A DNA stretch of 38,241 nt from Pseudoselenomonas ruminantium. Lineage in GTDB: Bacteria; Bacillota; Negativicutes; Selenomonadales; Selenomonadaceae. The translations under genes were made by a program, and so were the position numbers. Where the stretch lies: positions 1-38,241 of the forward strand of contig SVBZ01000018.1 of the NCBI GenBank assembly GCA_015058575.1, read 5' to 3'. Below the pieces are notes generated by a model. The model saw only the letters and a program-made list of their open reading frames with translations, was not told the origin of the DNA and did no database searches. Shown one piece after another: positions 16,251-24,219 of this stretch (positions are counted from its first letter, which is position 1; each line of letters opens with the position of its first letter).

Positions 16251-17864
16251 TCAGAACGAACGCAAGGCTCTTACCAATGCGTCGATATCCTCCGGAGAAT
16301 TATAGAAAGCAAGCGTCGGGCGAACTGTTCCTTCCAGGCCGAAATGACGCAGTACCGGCTGAGCGCAGTGATGACCTGCCCGCACGGCAATGCCGAACTG
16401 ATTGAGTTTCTCGCCGACCGCCGTGATGTCATAGCCGTCCAGCACGAACGACAGCACACTGGCTTTATGGTCTGCGTGGCCGATAAGATGCAGGCCCTTG
16501 ACTTTCGCCATTTCTTTTTCGGCATAGACCAGCAAGTCATGCTCATGCTGATTGATGGCCGGCATGCCGATGGCCTGGATATACTCCAAGGCCGCGCCAA
16601 GACCAACCGCATCAGCGATGCTGCCTGTACCGGCTTCGAATTTGTTCGGCGCCGGATTATAGATTGTACGCTCAAACGTGACATCCTTTATCATATTGCC
16701 GCCGCCCTGATAAGGCTTAGCCGCCTCGAGGACTTCCTGTTTGCCATAGACCACACCAATACCCGTAGGGGCAAAGACCTTATGGCCGGAAAAAACGAAG
16801 AAATCGGCATCGATGGCCTGGATGTCTACAGGGATATGGGCAATGCTCTGCGCACCATCGATCAGGATGCGGACACCGTGGCGATGTGCAATGGCAGTAA
16901 GCTCAGCCACCGGAGTAACCGTACCCAATGTATTAGAAACATGCGTCACCGAAACGAATTTCGTACGCTTGGTAAATAACCGTTCATACTCTGCCACGAG
17001 CAGATTGCCCTTGTCATCGACAGGTATGACCTTGATGACAGCGCCCGTCTCCTGCGCAATGAGCTGCCAGGGTACGATGTTAGCATGGTGCTCGAGCAGT
17101 GACACGATGATTTCATCCCCGGGCTGCAGGTACTGTTTGACATAGGCCTGTGCCACCAGGTTGATGCCCTCGGTCGTCCCCCGCACAAAGACGATATTGT
17201 CCTTTGATGGCGCATGGATGAAATCAGCCACCGTCTGACGTGAGCCTTCATAGGCGTCAGTCGAACGGGCTGCCAGTTCATGGGCGCCGCGGTGCACATT
17301 GGAGTTCTCATGCTGATAGAAGTAAACTAAACGATCGATGACGGCCTGCGGACGCTGCGTTGTCGCGCCATTGTCCAGCCAGACAAGGTCATGACCGTTT
17401 ACCTTCTCAGCCAGCACGGGAAAATCGCGGCGGATATCGGCTAGCGACTTCGTGCCCACGATAATGGAATCATTGGCTTTAGGAGAGCCCCCTTGCCCAG
17501 CGGCCACTCTTCCTGCCTGGGCGGGCAAAATTCCGGACTCTGCTTCGCGCACAGATACTACAGCCGGGCGAAAACCAGCCGCATCAGCAAGTGCCACGCC
17601 ATCGGCCCCTGCTGCCTGCCCGCCAAACTCCTGCGCCAGGCTTGCCCACGCATCTTCATGGATGCCAGCCTTAGCTGCATAGGCTGAGGCTTTGGCAGCC
17701 GCCCGCCCTATGACACGGGTATCGCTGGTATGGACAAGATCCGCCAGCCCCTGTTCGCACTGTTCTGCCTCACGGGCAGAAAACTCAGGAAAGTACGCAC
17801 CAGCCCAGCCTGCAATCTCCGCCGGAGACGGCAGCCCTGCCGGTACGAATGGCTCAATAGTCAT
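16251..17864 (-). CDS. SufS-type cysteine desulfurase, encapsulin cargo form
   Basis: This is a PLP-dependent class V enzyme (537 aa) releasing sulfur from cysteine as a persulfide. The catalytic part (about 135-537) has VWLDNGATTQRPQAV, the PLP lysine at 362 (FSGHKVFAPTG) and the persulfide cysteine at 500 (VRAGHHCAQP). SufS is normally about 405 aa; here some 130 residues precede it, rich in Ala/Gly and apparently disordered from about 55 on, matching cargo-loading extensions of family 2A encapsulin cargo. The ATG at 17864 follows AGGTGAG and overlaps the shell-gene stop by 11 bp; a GTG three codons upstream is an alternative. Coupled translation and the extension argue that it is packaged in the neighbouring shell. 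Confidence 0.93.
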   Translation of the reverse strand: MTIEPFVPAGLPSPAEIAGWAGAYFPEFSAREAEQCEQGLADLVHTSDTRVIGRAAAKASAYAAKAGIHEDAWASLAQEFGGQAAGADGVALADAAGFRPAVVSVREAESGILPAQAGRVAAGQGGSPKANDSIIVGTKSLADIRRDFPVLAEKVNGHDLVWLDNGATTQRPQAVIDRLVYFYQHENSNVHRGAHELAARSTDAYEGSRQTVADFIHAPSKDNIVFVRGTTEGINLVAQAYVKQYLQPGDEIIVSLLEHHANIVPWQLIAQETGAVIKVIPVDDKGNLLVAEYERLFTKRTKFVSVTHVSNTLGTVTPVAELTAIAHRHGVRILIDGAQSIAHIPVDIQAIDADFFVFSGHKVFAPTGIGVVYGKQEVLEAAKPYQGGGNMIKDVTFERTIYNPAPNKFEAGTGSIADAVGLGAALEYIQAIGMPAINQHEHDLLVYAEKEMAKVKGLHLIGHADHKASVLSFVLDGYDITAVGEKLNQFGIAVRAGHHCAQPVLRHFGLEGTVRPTLAFYNSPEDIDALVRALRSF

Positions 17865-18798
17865 AGTACTCACCTACTTCAACATCTTCGAGCACTGCGA
17901 TGGCATCATCAGCCAGGATAGCTGCCGAGCAGTACAGGGACAGAAGGTAGGAGGCAACGCCTTTATCATCGATACCACGATAACGGACGGACAAGCCACG
18001 GGACTGTTCATTCTGCAGGCCGGACTGGAACAGGCCGATGACGCCGCGTTTTGCCTCGCCCGTGCGGACCAGCAGGATGTTCGTCTTGCCGCCCTGCCCT
18101 TTTGGCTCTTTCTTGCCATCAACCAGCAGCTTGTTGGTCGGGATGATGGGGATGCCGCGCCATACGATGAAGGTGCCGCCAGCGATATTCGTCGTGACCG
18201 GCGGTACGCCGCGCTTCGTGCATTCGCGCTCGAACGCAGCGATAGCACGCGGATGGGCAAGGAAGAACGATGGTTCTTTCCAGACCTTGGTAATCAGTTC
18301 ATCGAGGTCATCCGGCGTCGGTGCTCCCGTACGCGGCTGGATGCGCTGGCTGTCCGCGATATTCTTCAGCAGGCCATAGTCATCGTTGTTGATGAGCTGG
18401 CTCTCCTGACGCTCACGCAGGCTCTCGATAGCCAGATTGAGCTGCTCGCGGGCCTGGTCATACGGCGAGCTGTAAACATCCTGAATCGCCGTATTGACAT
18501 TGATGATGGTCGAAATGGAATTCAGGCGGTACTCGCGCGGCTTCGTCTCATACTCCACATACCCCTGCGGGACGATATCCGATTTCTTCTCCGCACTGCA
18601 GAGCACATCGAGCGGGGTATCGCCTTCGACTACCTTATTCACGCGGTAAATACCAGACTCCAGCCCCTTGAACTCCAGGACCTTCGTGAGCCAGCGTGGC
18701 GTTACAGAACGGAACTGCGGACGCGTCTTGGTCACATCCGCAAGATTATACGCGGCCTCCTGTCCCAGTGCATTGATCTTTGCTTCTTCTTTTGCCAT
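17854..18798 (-). CDS. Family 2A encapsulin shell protein (SrpI-like)
   Basis: The protein (314 aa) has the HK97-fold family 2A encapsulin pattern: an N-terminal arm (NALGQEAAYNLADVTKTRPQ), TPRWLTKVLEFKGLESGIYRVN, an E-loop/P-domain region with YETKPREYRLNSISTIINV, TAIQDVYSSPYDQAREQLN, and an A-domain with PSFFLAHPRAIAAFERECTK and GIPIIPTNKLLV. It closely resembles SrpI of cyanobacteria. Such shells self-assemble into about 25-nm compartments enclosing cysteine desulfurase, and one was recently linked to elemental sulfur storage. The ATG at 18798 has AAAGAGGG upstream; the frame to 18849 starts inside the preceding gene. It sits between an E1-rhodanese fusion and its cargo. Confidence 0.93.
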   Translation of the reverse strand: MAKEEAKINALGQEAAYNLADVTKTRPQFRSVTPRWLTKVLEFKGLESGIYRVNKVVEGDTPLDVLCSAEKKSDIVPQGYVEYETKPREYRLNSISTIINVNTAIQDVYSSPYDQAREQLNLAIESLRERQESQLINNDDYGLLKNIADSQRIQPRTGAPTPDDLDELITKVWKEPSFFLAHPRAIAAFERECTKRGVPPVTTNIAGGTFIVWRGIPIIPTNKLLVDGKKEPKGQGGKTNILLVRTGEAKRGVIGLFQSGLQNEQSRGLSVRYRGIDDKGVASYLLSLYCSAAILADDAIAVLEDVEVGEYYDY

Positions 18799-18845
18799 AG
18801 AACTACCCTCTTTCAGTAAAATGGATGGATAAAATAGAATATATG

Positions 18846-20297
18846 TCAATACTGTGGCATGGATGCATCGACATCGCGTGCCCAGCTATTGATACCGTCT
18901 TTGAGATTGAACATCAGGCCATGATAGCCCGCCTCCCGCAGCGTCCGGATGGCAAGAATGCTGCGCTTGCCCTCTTTACAGATAAAGACCGTAACCCGTG
19001 ACGGATCGAGTTCATCCTGCCGCCTAGCCAACTGCCCAATGGGAATTACTTTGGCCTTGGGGAATTTGATAATGGCGCGCTCATGCGGTTCCCGCACATC
19101 GACAAGCGTTATGTGTTCGCCTGCATCCAGCCGCTGTTTCAGCTCCTTGGCTGCTATGGCCTCGACTGGTTCTTCTTCCTGCTTTTTCAGGCCGCAGAAA
19201 TCCTGATAATCATAAGTCTCAAGCTCATGGATGGAAGGATGCGTCCCCGAAATCGGGCAATCGGGATTATGCGGCAGCTTGAGCTCACGGAATTTCATGT
19301 TCCAAGCATCAATCACGAGCATCCTGCCAATCAAGGGCCTGCCGCCACCGACAATCAGCTTGATGACCTCGCCGGCCTGAATCGTGCCGAGGATTCCCGG
19401 CAAGACGCCCATGACGCCTCCCTGCGAGCAGGAGGGGACCAGCCCCGGCGGCGGTGGCGAAGGGTATACACAGCGATAGCATGGCCCCTCTTTGCCATAG
19501 AAGACCGTAACCTGTCCCTCAAACTGGAACATGGCGGCAAATACATCCGGCTTGCCCAGCAGCACGCAGGCGTCATTGATTAAATAGCGCGCCGGATAAT
19601 TATCGGTGGCATCGGCGATGATGTCGTATTCGCCGAGAATATCGAGCGCGTTATCCGCCGTAAGCGGATAATCATAGGTGTTGACCTTGACCTGCGGGTT
19701 GATGCCGCGTATGGCCTCTTTGGCTGATGCCACCTTGGGACGCCCGATATCCCGCGTCCGATGGATGACCTGGCGCTGCAAGTTGGATAGCTCAACCTCG
19801 TCAAAATCGACCAATCCCAGCGTGCCGACCCCTGCTGCCGCCAGATACTGTGCCAGCGGTGCGCCAAGCCCGCCAAGTCCTACAATCAGTACCTTGGCCG
19901 CCTTGAGCCGGCGCTGTCCGGCCACACCGACTTCCTTCAGTAGCAGATGACGGCTGTAGCGCGAAATCTCATCGTTAGAGAGTTTCTCACGGTTCTCCGT
20001 TATCAACGGCGCATGTACGCCGCTGCCACCGGCAATCGTTGGAATCAGCATCACTTCCGCACCATCGGGTACTGGAGTGGCAAAGCCCTGCAATTCCTGA
20101 ATACTGCGGTCGCCGACAAAAACATGCACAAACTCGCGCAGCGTTCCGTCATCAGCAAATACTGCCTCACGGATATCGGGATATTTTTCGGCCACTGCCG
20201 CCAGCACCTCAGCTGCCGTCCCTGCCGGAACCTCGACCTCTGAATGCTGCTGCGCAAAACCACGCAACGTCGTGGGAATCAAAACCGTCACTGCCAT
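18846..20297 (-). CDS. MoaD/ThiS-MoeB-rhodanese triple fusion
   Basis: The protein has 483 aa and three domains. Residues 1-91 are a ubiquitin-like sulfur carrier ending LIPTIAGG (di-glycine 90-91). Residues 105-365 are an E1-like adenylyltransferase (ISRYSRHLLL, GLGGLG at 140-145, zinc Cys273 and Cys276, PSCSQGG with Cys290). Residues 380-483 are a rhodanese with active-site loop CKEGKRS (Cys440). E1 enzymes adenylate a carrier's terminal glycine for thiocarboxylation, and rhodanese can supply the sulfur. Two oddities: the di-glycine is internal, so it needs cleavage or acts otherwise, and the second zinc pair reads CPIS instead of CxxC. The start at 20297 follows AGGGAG. It is the first gene of the encapsulin operon. 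Confidence 0.9.
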   Translation of the reverse strand: MAVTVLIPTTLRGFAQQHSEVEVPAGTAAEVLAAVAEKYPDIREAVFADDGTLREFVHVFVGDRSIQELQGFATPVPDGAEVMLIPTIAGGSGVHAPLITENREKLSNDEISRYSRHLLLKEVGVAGQRRLKAAKVLIVGLGGLGAPLAQYLAAAGVGTLGLVDFDEVELSNLQRQVIHRTRDIGRPKVASAKEAIRGINPQVKVNTYDYPLTADNALDILGEYDIIADATDNYPARYLINDACVLLGKPDVFAAMFQFEGQVTVFYGKEGPCYRCVYPSPPPPGLVPSCSQGGVMGVLPGILGTIQAGEVIKLIVGGGRPLIGRMLVIDAWNMKFRELKLPHNPDCPISGTHPSIHELETYDYQDFCGLKKQEEEPVEAIAAKELKQRLDAGEHITLVDVREPHERAIIKFPKAKVIPIGQLARRQDELDPSRVTVFICKEGKRSILAIRTLREAGYHGLMFNLKDGINSWARDVDASMPQY

Positions 20298-20324
20298 ATC
20301 ATCACTCCCTGTAATCTCTGATAT

Positions 20325-20365
20325 AAAAAAGAGGCGCTTCAATCCCATCGGATCGAAGCGCCTCT
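20325..20365 (-). terminator. Leader terminator upstream of the E1-rhodanese gene
   Basis: A 16-bp stem, AGAGGCGCTTCGATCC with GGATTGAAGCGCCTCT (one G-U) around a 4-nt loop, is followed by six T. It lies between the promoter and the first gene of the encapsulin operon, so it can also act on that operon's own transcript. No strong antiterminator was found. Confidence 0.9.
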
Positions 20366-20394
20366 AATGTCTGTAGTCAGCTCTTTTGCCACAT

Positions 20395-20423
20395 AATATA
20401 TCATCTATATCATAGTCTGTCAA
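20395..20423 (-). promoter_or_regulatory. Promoter of the encapsulin operon
   Basis: The boxes TTGACA (20418-20423) and TATATT (20395-20400) have 17-bp spacing, with the -35 in ACATATTGACA. It lies about 20 bp after the stop of cysE copy 2. Confidence 0.8.
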
Positions 20424-20443
20424 TATGTCATATATGTTTTTCT

Positions 20444-21400
20444 TTAAATCACATAAAACCATGCTGAATCCACATCCTCCTCAACTTCCTGAACCTGGCG
20501 TTTGCCTTTGTCATAGCGAAGTTCCTGATTCTTTACACTGACCTTTGTCCCCGGGGCAATCGACTTCGTCAAAAACACATTGCCGCCAATGACAGCCCCC
20601 TGGCCGATGACCGTATCACCGCCCAATATCGAGGCCCCCGAATAAATTGTCACATGATCTTCGATAGTTGGATGCCGCTTCTGGTTGAACAATTTGCGGC
20701 CGCCAGATGTCGACAGGGCGCCAAGCGTGACGCCCTGATAAACCTTGACATGCTCGCCGATTGTCGTCGTCTCGCCAATGACAATCCCCGTGCCGTGATC
20801 AATCATGAAATACCTGCCGATCTTGGCCCCAGGGCTGATATCGATGCCCGTCTTGCTATGCGCAAGTTCCGTCATGATGCGCGGGATGACAGGCACCTTG
20901 AGTTCGTAGAGCACATGCGCAAACCGATAAACGGTCGTGGCATAAAGCCCTGGATAAGCAAAGATGATTTCATCGGCACTCTCAGCCGCAGGGTCGCCAT
21001 CGAATACAGCCTCCACATCCGTCGCTAGATACGCGCGGATTTCGGGAATGCGGTCTAGAAACGCCAACGTAATCTTCTGCGCCTCACCCCGCGTGGCCAC
21101 AAGGGTCTCATCATCCGGCCGCTGCCCATAGCGCAAGGCTATCGCAATCTGCTTGTTGAGCCGGAAGGCTATATCCTCTACCACCAGCGAAAGATTATTG
21201 CGGATATCGTAAATCCGATAGTTTTCATCTTTGCTGAACCCCGGATAGGCTATCCGCACCAGTTCTTCAATCAGCTCATGGATGACCTTCGTATCGGGCT
21301 GATTGAATACATCCAACTTGTCAATCGGACGGTTCGCATCGTAATCCGACAGGATACGCTGCGTGTACGCATGAATTTCAGGAGAAATAATGTCCTGCAT
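20444..21400 (-). CDS. cysE: Serine O-acetyltransferase (CysE/EpsC), copy 2
   Basis: The protein has 318 aa, colinear with copy 1 without visible gaps and with long identical blocks (for example KLDVFNQPDTKVI and GGNVFLTKSIAPGTKVSVKN). It has the same helical N-terminal domain, left-handed beta-helix and C-terminal FYVI. It makes O-acetylserine. The ATG at 21400 follows GAGGAG; the frame extending to 21496 runs back into metY. It is the last gene of the thiocarboxylate operon, 25 bp after metY, so its product could be a second acceptor for the same sulfur carrier, giving cysteine next to homocysteine. Copy 1 lies on the other side of the encapsulin operon. Confidence 0.95.
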   Translation of the reverse strand: MQDIISPEIHAYTQRILSDYDANRPIDKLDVFNQPDTKVIHELIEELVRIAYPGFSKDENYRIYDIRNNLSLVVEDIAFRLNKQIAIALRYGQRPDDETLVATRGEAQKITLAFLDRIPEIRAYLATDVEAVFDGDPAAESADEIIFAYPGLYATTVYRFAHVLYELKVPVIPRIMTELAHSKTGIDISPGAKIGRYFMIDHGTGIVIGETTTIGEHVKVYQGVTLGALSTSGGRKLFNQKRHPTIEDHVTIYSGASILGGDTVIGQGAVIGGNVFLTKSIAPGTKVSVKNQELRYDKGKRQVQEVEEDVDSAWFYVI

Positions 21401-21425
21401 AACCTCACTCCTCGCAAAATCTTCT

Positions 21426-22655
21426 TCACATCTCATCGGCCTTTGCCAGCGCCTGCCCAAAATCTTCCAGCAAATCCTCAACATCCTCAAGGCCAACGCT
21501 TATGCGCACGAGGTCATCGGTCACGCCGGCATATTCCTTTTCCTCCGCACTGGAGCGGACAAAAATGGTCGAGGCCGGATGGATGACGAGCGTGCGCGCA
21601 TCGCCGATATTTGAGACATTGAGCGCATAGTTCAGCGCGTTGATGAACCGGTACGCTTTTTCCTTGGTGCCGAGCCGCACGGTCAAAAGCGTGCCGAAAT
21701 GTTTGCCAAACTGCTTGGCCGCCGTCTCATGCCAGGGACTGTCAGCAAGGCCCGGATAATTGACCGCCAGTCCCTGGGCCTGCAAAAACCTGGCAAGTTC
21801 CAGCGCATTCGTACAGGCCCGATCCAGGCGCAAGGCCAACGTATCAAGCCCGATACCCGTCAGATAGGCATTAAACGGCGCCATACAGCCGCCATAGTCG
21901 GTGACCATGCGCATGCGCAGCCGCACGCTAAAACTCATGGGGCCGAACTGGAACTGGCGGAACTTCGGAAACCGCGCCGGATCCCACTTGAAACGGCCGC
22001 CGCTGATGACAATGCCCCCCACGGAGTTGCCATTGCCATTCAGGGCTTTCGAGGTCGAATGAATCACCACATCGGCGCCTAAAGAAAGCGGCTGGCAAAG
22101 ATAGGGCGTCGTGACGGTGTTGTCCACAAACAGCGGAATATCATAGCTGTGTGCCAGCTTTGCCAGCGCCTCGATATCCACCACATTGAGTTTTGGATTG
22201 CCGATGGTCTCCACATAGAGGAGCCGCGTGCGCTCCGTGATAAGCTCCGCAAAATCTTCCGGCGCATCCCCCTTGGCATAGTGCACCCTAATACCAAATT
22301 CCGCAAGATCCCGGAAAATCGAACTGGTGCCGCCATAAAGGCCCCCCGAGGCCACAATCTCATCCCCCTGAGAAACGACATTGAGTACTGCCTGGGAAAC
22401 CGCCGCCATCCCCGAAGCACAGGCCACAGCGCCGACACCGCCCTCCAGGGAGCGGATGCGCATCTCAAAGCTGGCAATGGTCGGATTGCCCACCCGGGTG
22501 TAGACAAAACCGGGCTTACGCCCGGCAAAGATCTTTTCCATATCTTCGGCCGTTTCCTGATAAAAGGCCGTACTCTGGTAAAGGGGCTGCGTCACAGCGC
22601 CCGTAGCTTTATCGGGGCCAAAGGAATCGTGTAGCAGCCGGGTCGTGAATCTCAT
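21426..22655 (-). CDS. metY: O-acetylhomoserine/O-acetylserine sulfhydrylase (MetY-type)
   Basis: This PLP enzyme (409 aa) belongs to the Cys/Met metabolism family. Markers are QSTAFYQETAEDMEKIFAG, the phosphate-binding ASGMAAVSQAVLN, ETIGNPKLNVVDI, and the PLP lysine 203 in VVIHSTSKALNGNGNSVGG. It replaces the acetyl group of O-acetylhomoserine (or O-acetylserine) with sulfide. In the Wolinella-type pathway MetY instead accepts sulfur from the HcyS thiocarboxylate, and this operon contains the matching carrier, E1 and protease. Its start overlaps the tusA stop by ATGA. It is followed by cysE. Confidence 0.9.
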   Translation of the reverse strand: MRFTTRLLHDSFGPDKATGAVTQPLYQSTAFYQETAEDMEKIFAGRKPGFVYTRVGNPTIASFEMRIRSLEGGVGAVACASGMAAVSQAVLNVVSQGDEIVASGGLYGGTSSIFRDLAEFGIRVHYAKGDAPEDFAELITERTRLLYVETIGNPKLNVVDIEALAKLAHSYDIPLFVDNTVTTPYLCQPLSLGADVVIHSTSKALNGNGNSVGGIVISGGRFKWDPARFPKFRQFQFGPMSFSVRLRMRMVTDYGGCMAPFNAYLTGIGLDTLALRLDRACTNALELARFLQAQGLAVNYPGLADSPWHETAAKQFGKHFGTLLTVRLGTKEKAYRFINALNYALNVSNIGDARTLVIHPASTIFVRSSAEEKEYAGVTDDLVRISVGLEDVEDLLEDFGQALAKADEM

Positions 22656-22906
22656 AACTCCCGCCCACCTTTTTGCACGACGAGGTCATAGGTGCCATCG
22701 GCGGCCTGGCTGACCGACAAGACCTTATGCCCTTCATCTTTCAGGCTGCGCGGCACGTTCTGGATGGGCTCGCCTTCATTGAGATGAACGCCCAGGATCT
22801 GCCCATCGTCCAAATCTTCGAGGGCCATCTTGACCTTCACGAACGTAATCGGACAAACGACATCGGTGATGTCAATCGTATCATCAATCTTCCATGCTTC
22901 ACTCAT
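22652..22906 (-). CDS. TusA-like sulfur carrier protein
   Basis: This TusA/SirA/YeeD-family protein has 84 aa. Its sulfur-accepting cysteine is Cys18 in VVCPITFVKVKMAL; classical TusA has CPxP, here CPIT. The rest matches the small two-layer fold with a conserved GEPIQNVPRSLKDEGH. It probably relays a persulfide between the sulfite reductase or desulfurase and the carrier-activating enzyme. ATGA overlaps on both sides (with the sulfite reductase and metY) point to tight translational coupling. Confidence 0.88.
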   Translation of the reverse strand: MSEAWKIDDTIDITDVVCPITFVKVKMALEDLDDGQILGVHLNEGEPIQNVPRSLKDEGHKVLSVSQAADGTYDLVVQKGGREL

Positions 22907-23763
22907 AATACTTCCTCCACTGCCTGCTCAAACTTCTCCCAACCCACGCGGTCCAGGCAATTGGCAAACCGCTCGCTGGGCTTCGCGTTGTCCTCAAAGA
23001 ATTTCAAGGCGACATCGACAATCTCGTAGAGTTTCTCTTCATCAAAAATAATCGGCAGGAAATGACGGCCGACGGCAATGCGGTTGCCATAGAGACCACC
23101 AAACGAAACGACAAAGCCATTCTCGCCCGTCCAGGCATCGGTGGGGCAGCTCTTGATACACTTGCCACAATAGACGCATTTCTCTAAAGCCAGCGTCAAT
23201 TTCTTGCCCCCCTTATCCACTTCGATGGCTTTCTCGGGACACACAGCCCCACAAACACCACAGTAGATACAAGCATCCGATTTCCACTCAGGACACACGC
23301 CGCCCTTGATGCCCATATCGTTCTCCTCGGCTTTCAAGCAGTTGTTGTGGCAACCCGTGAAACCGAACTTAAATTTATGGGGCAGCTCGCGGCCGCCATA
23401 GCGCTTATCAAATTCATTGGCCAGCTTGACCGTATCGATGAGGCCGGAGGGGCAGACAGCCGCTCCCTGGCAGGCCGTAATCGTGCGCACGCGCGGGCCG
23501 CAGACGCCTACCTCCACGCCGCCTGCTTTCAGGGCTTTCTTGACGTCATCAATATCCTGCACGTTGATGAAAGGGATTTCGATGCCCTGCCGGCTCGTCA
23601 GATGCACATAGCCCTGACCGAACTTCTCCGCCACCTGCTGCACGGTGGCCAGCTGGGCCGCCGTAAAGTGACCGCCCACGGACTTGAGGCGCATGGAAAA
23701 ACGATCCTTCTGTCTCTGCCGCATGAAGCCGCCCTTTTTGAGCTCTTTATAATCAACTGCCAT
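22903..23763 (-). CDS. Compact siroheme sulfite reductase with ferredoxin domain
   Basis: The protein has 286 aa. Residues 1-90 are the ferredoxin-like half domain (HFTAAQLATVQQVAEKF, HLTSRQGIEIPF). The siroheme-[4Fe-4S] ligands are Cys98-x5-Cys104 (ACQGAAVCPSG) and Cys138-x3-Cys142 (TGCHNNCLKA). Two 4Fe-4S motifs are inserted (Cys165/168/171/175 and Cys196/199/202/206). This resembles the AsrC-type anaerobic sulfite reductase subunit, about half the length of assimilatory CysI. It should reduce sulfite to sulfide; no separate diaphorase subunit is in the operon. The ribosome site is AGGAGG. The position between the JAMM protease and tusA makes it the sulfide source of the pathway. Confidence 0.88.
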   Translation of the reverse strand: MAVDYKELKKGGFMRQRQKDRFSMRLKSVGGHFTAAQLATVQQVAEKFGQGYVHLTSRQGIEIPFINVQDIDDVKKALKAGGVEVGVCGPRVRTITACQGAAVCPSGLIDTVKLANEFDKRYGGRELPHKFKFGFTGCHNNCLKAEENDMGIKGGVCPEWKSDACIYCGVCGAVCPEKAIEVDKGGKKLTLALEKCVYCGKCIKSCPTDAWTGENGFVVSFGGLYGNRIAVGRHFLPIIFDEEKLYEIVDVALKFFEDNAKPSERFANCLDRVGWEKFEQAVEEVL

Positions 23764-23793
23764 CGTAATTCCTCCTAAATATCACACATATCA

Positions 23794-24207
23794 TCAGCGA
23801 ATCCGCAAATCTTCCTTCGTCACCACTTTATCGCGGCTGACCTGGAAACTGTTGAGCACCGGCTCACCGCCATTTAGGGATAAAATAAAATAGCTTGCCT
23901 GGGTATCGAAGGCCAGCCGCTTGTCCTCCTCACTAGGGCGGGAGGGACTGGCTGGATGGCTGTGCCAATTGCCCAGGAGCACGAGGCCCTGCTCGCGCAG
24001 TTCCTTGACCGCCGCAAACTGCTCCTTGGGGTCCAGGGAAAAATGCTCTGCGCTTTGGTCGGTATTCGTCAGATAAAAGACCTTCTCCACTTTCTTGACA
24101 TCGCCTTCAATCCGGCCGCCCAACAGCCCGCAATCCTCAATAGGAGCTGTGGCGCGGGCATGACGCACCATTTCCAGATAATCTGTTAATTTCAGGTCAA
24201 TCACCAT
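23794..24207 (-). CDS. JAMM/MPN+ metalloprotease (HcyD-like)
   Basis: The protein (137 aa) has the complete JAMM zinc site: Glu24 in IEDCGLLGG, His82 and His84 in NWHSHPASPSRPS, and Asp95 ten residues after His84. Bacterial proteins of this type (Mec+, HcyD) cut ubiquitin-like sulfur carriers after the Gly-Gly end. Its adjacent partner, the ThiS-like carrier, ends GGG-Ala-Arg, so removal of Ala-Arg is the obvious job. The ATG has a strong AAGGAGGGAG and follows the E1 gene by 12 bp. It might also process the di-glycine of the E1-rhodanese fusion encoded nearby, which is speculative. Confidence 0.9.
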   Translation of the reverse strand: MVIDLKLTDYLEMVRHARATAPIEDCGLLGGRIEGDVKKVEKVFYLTNTDQSAEHFSLDPKEQFAAVKELREQGLVLLGNWHSHPASPSRPSEEDKRLAFDTQASYFILSLNGGEPVLNSFQVSRDKVVTKEDLRIR

Positions 24208-24219
24208 CGCACTCCCTCC

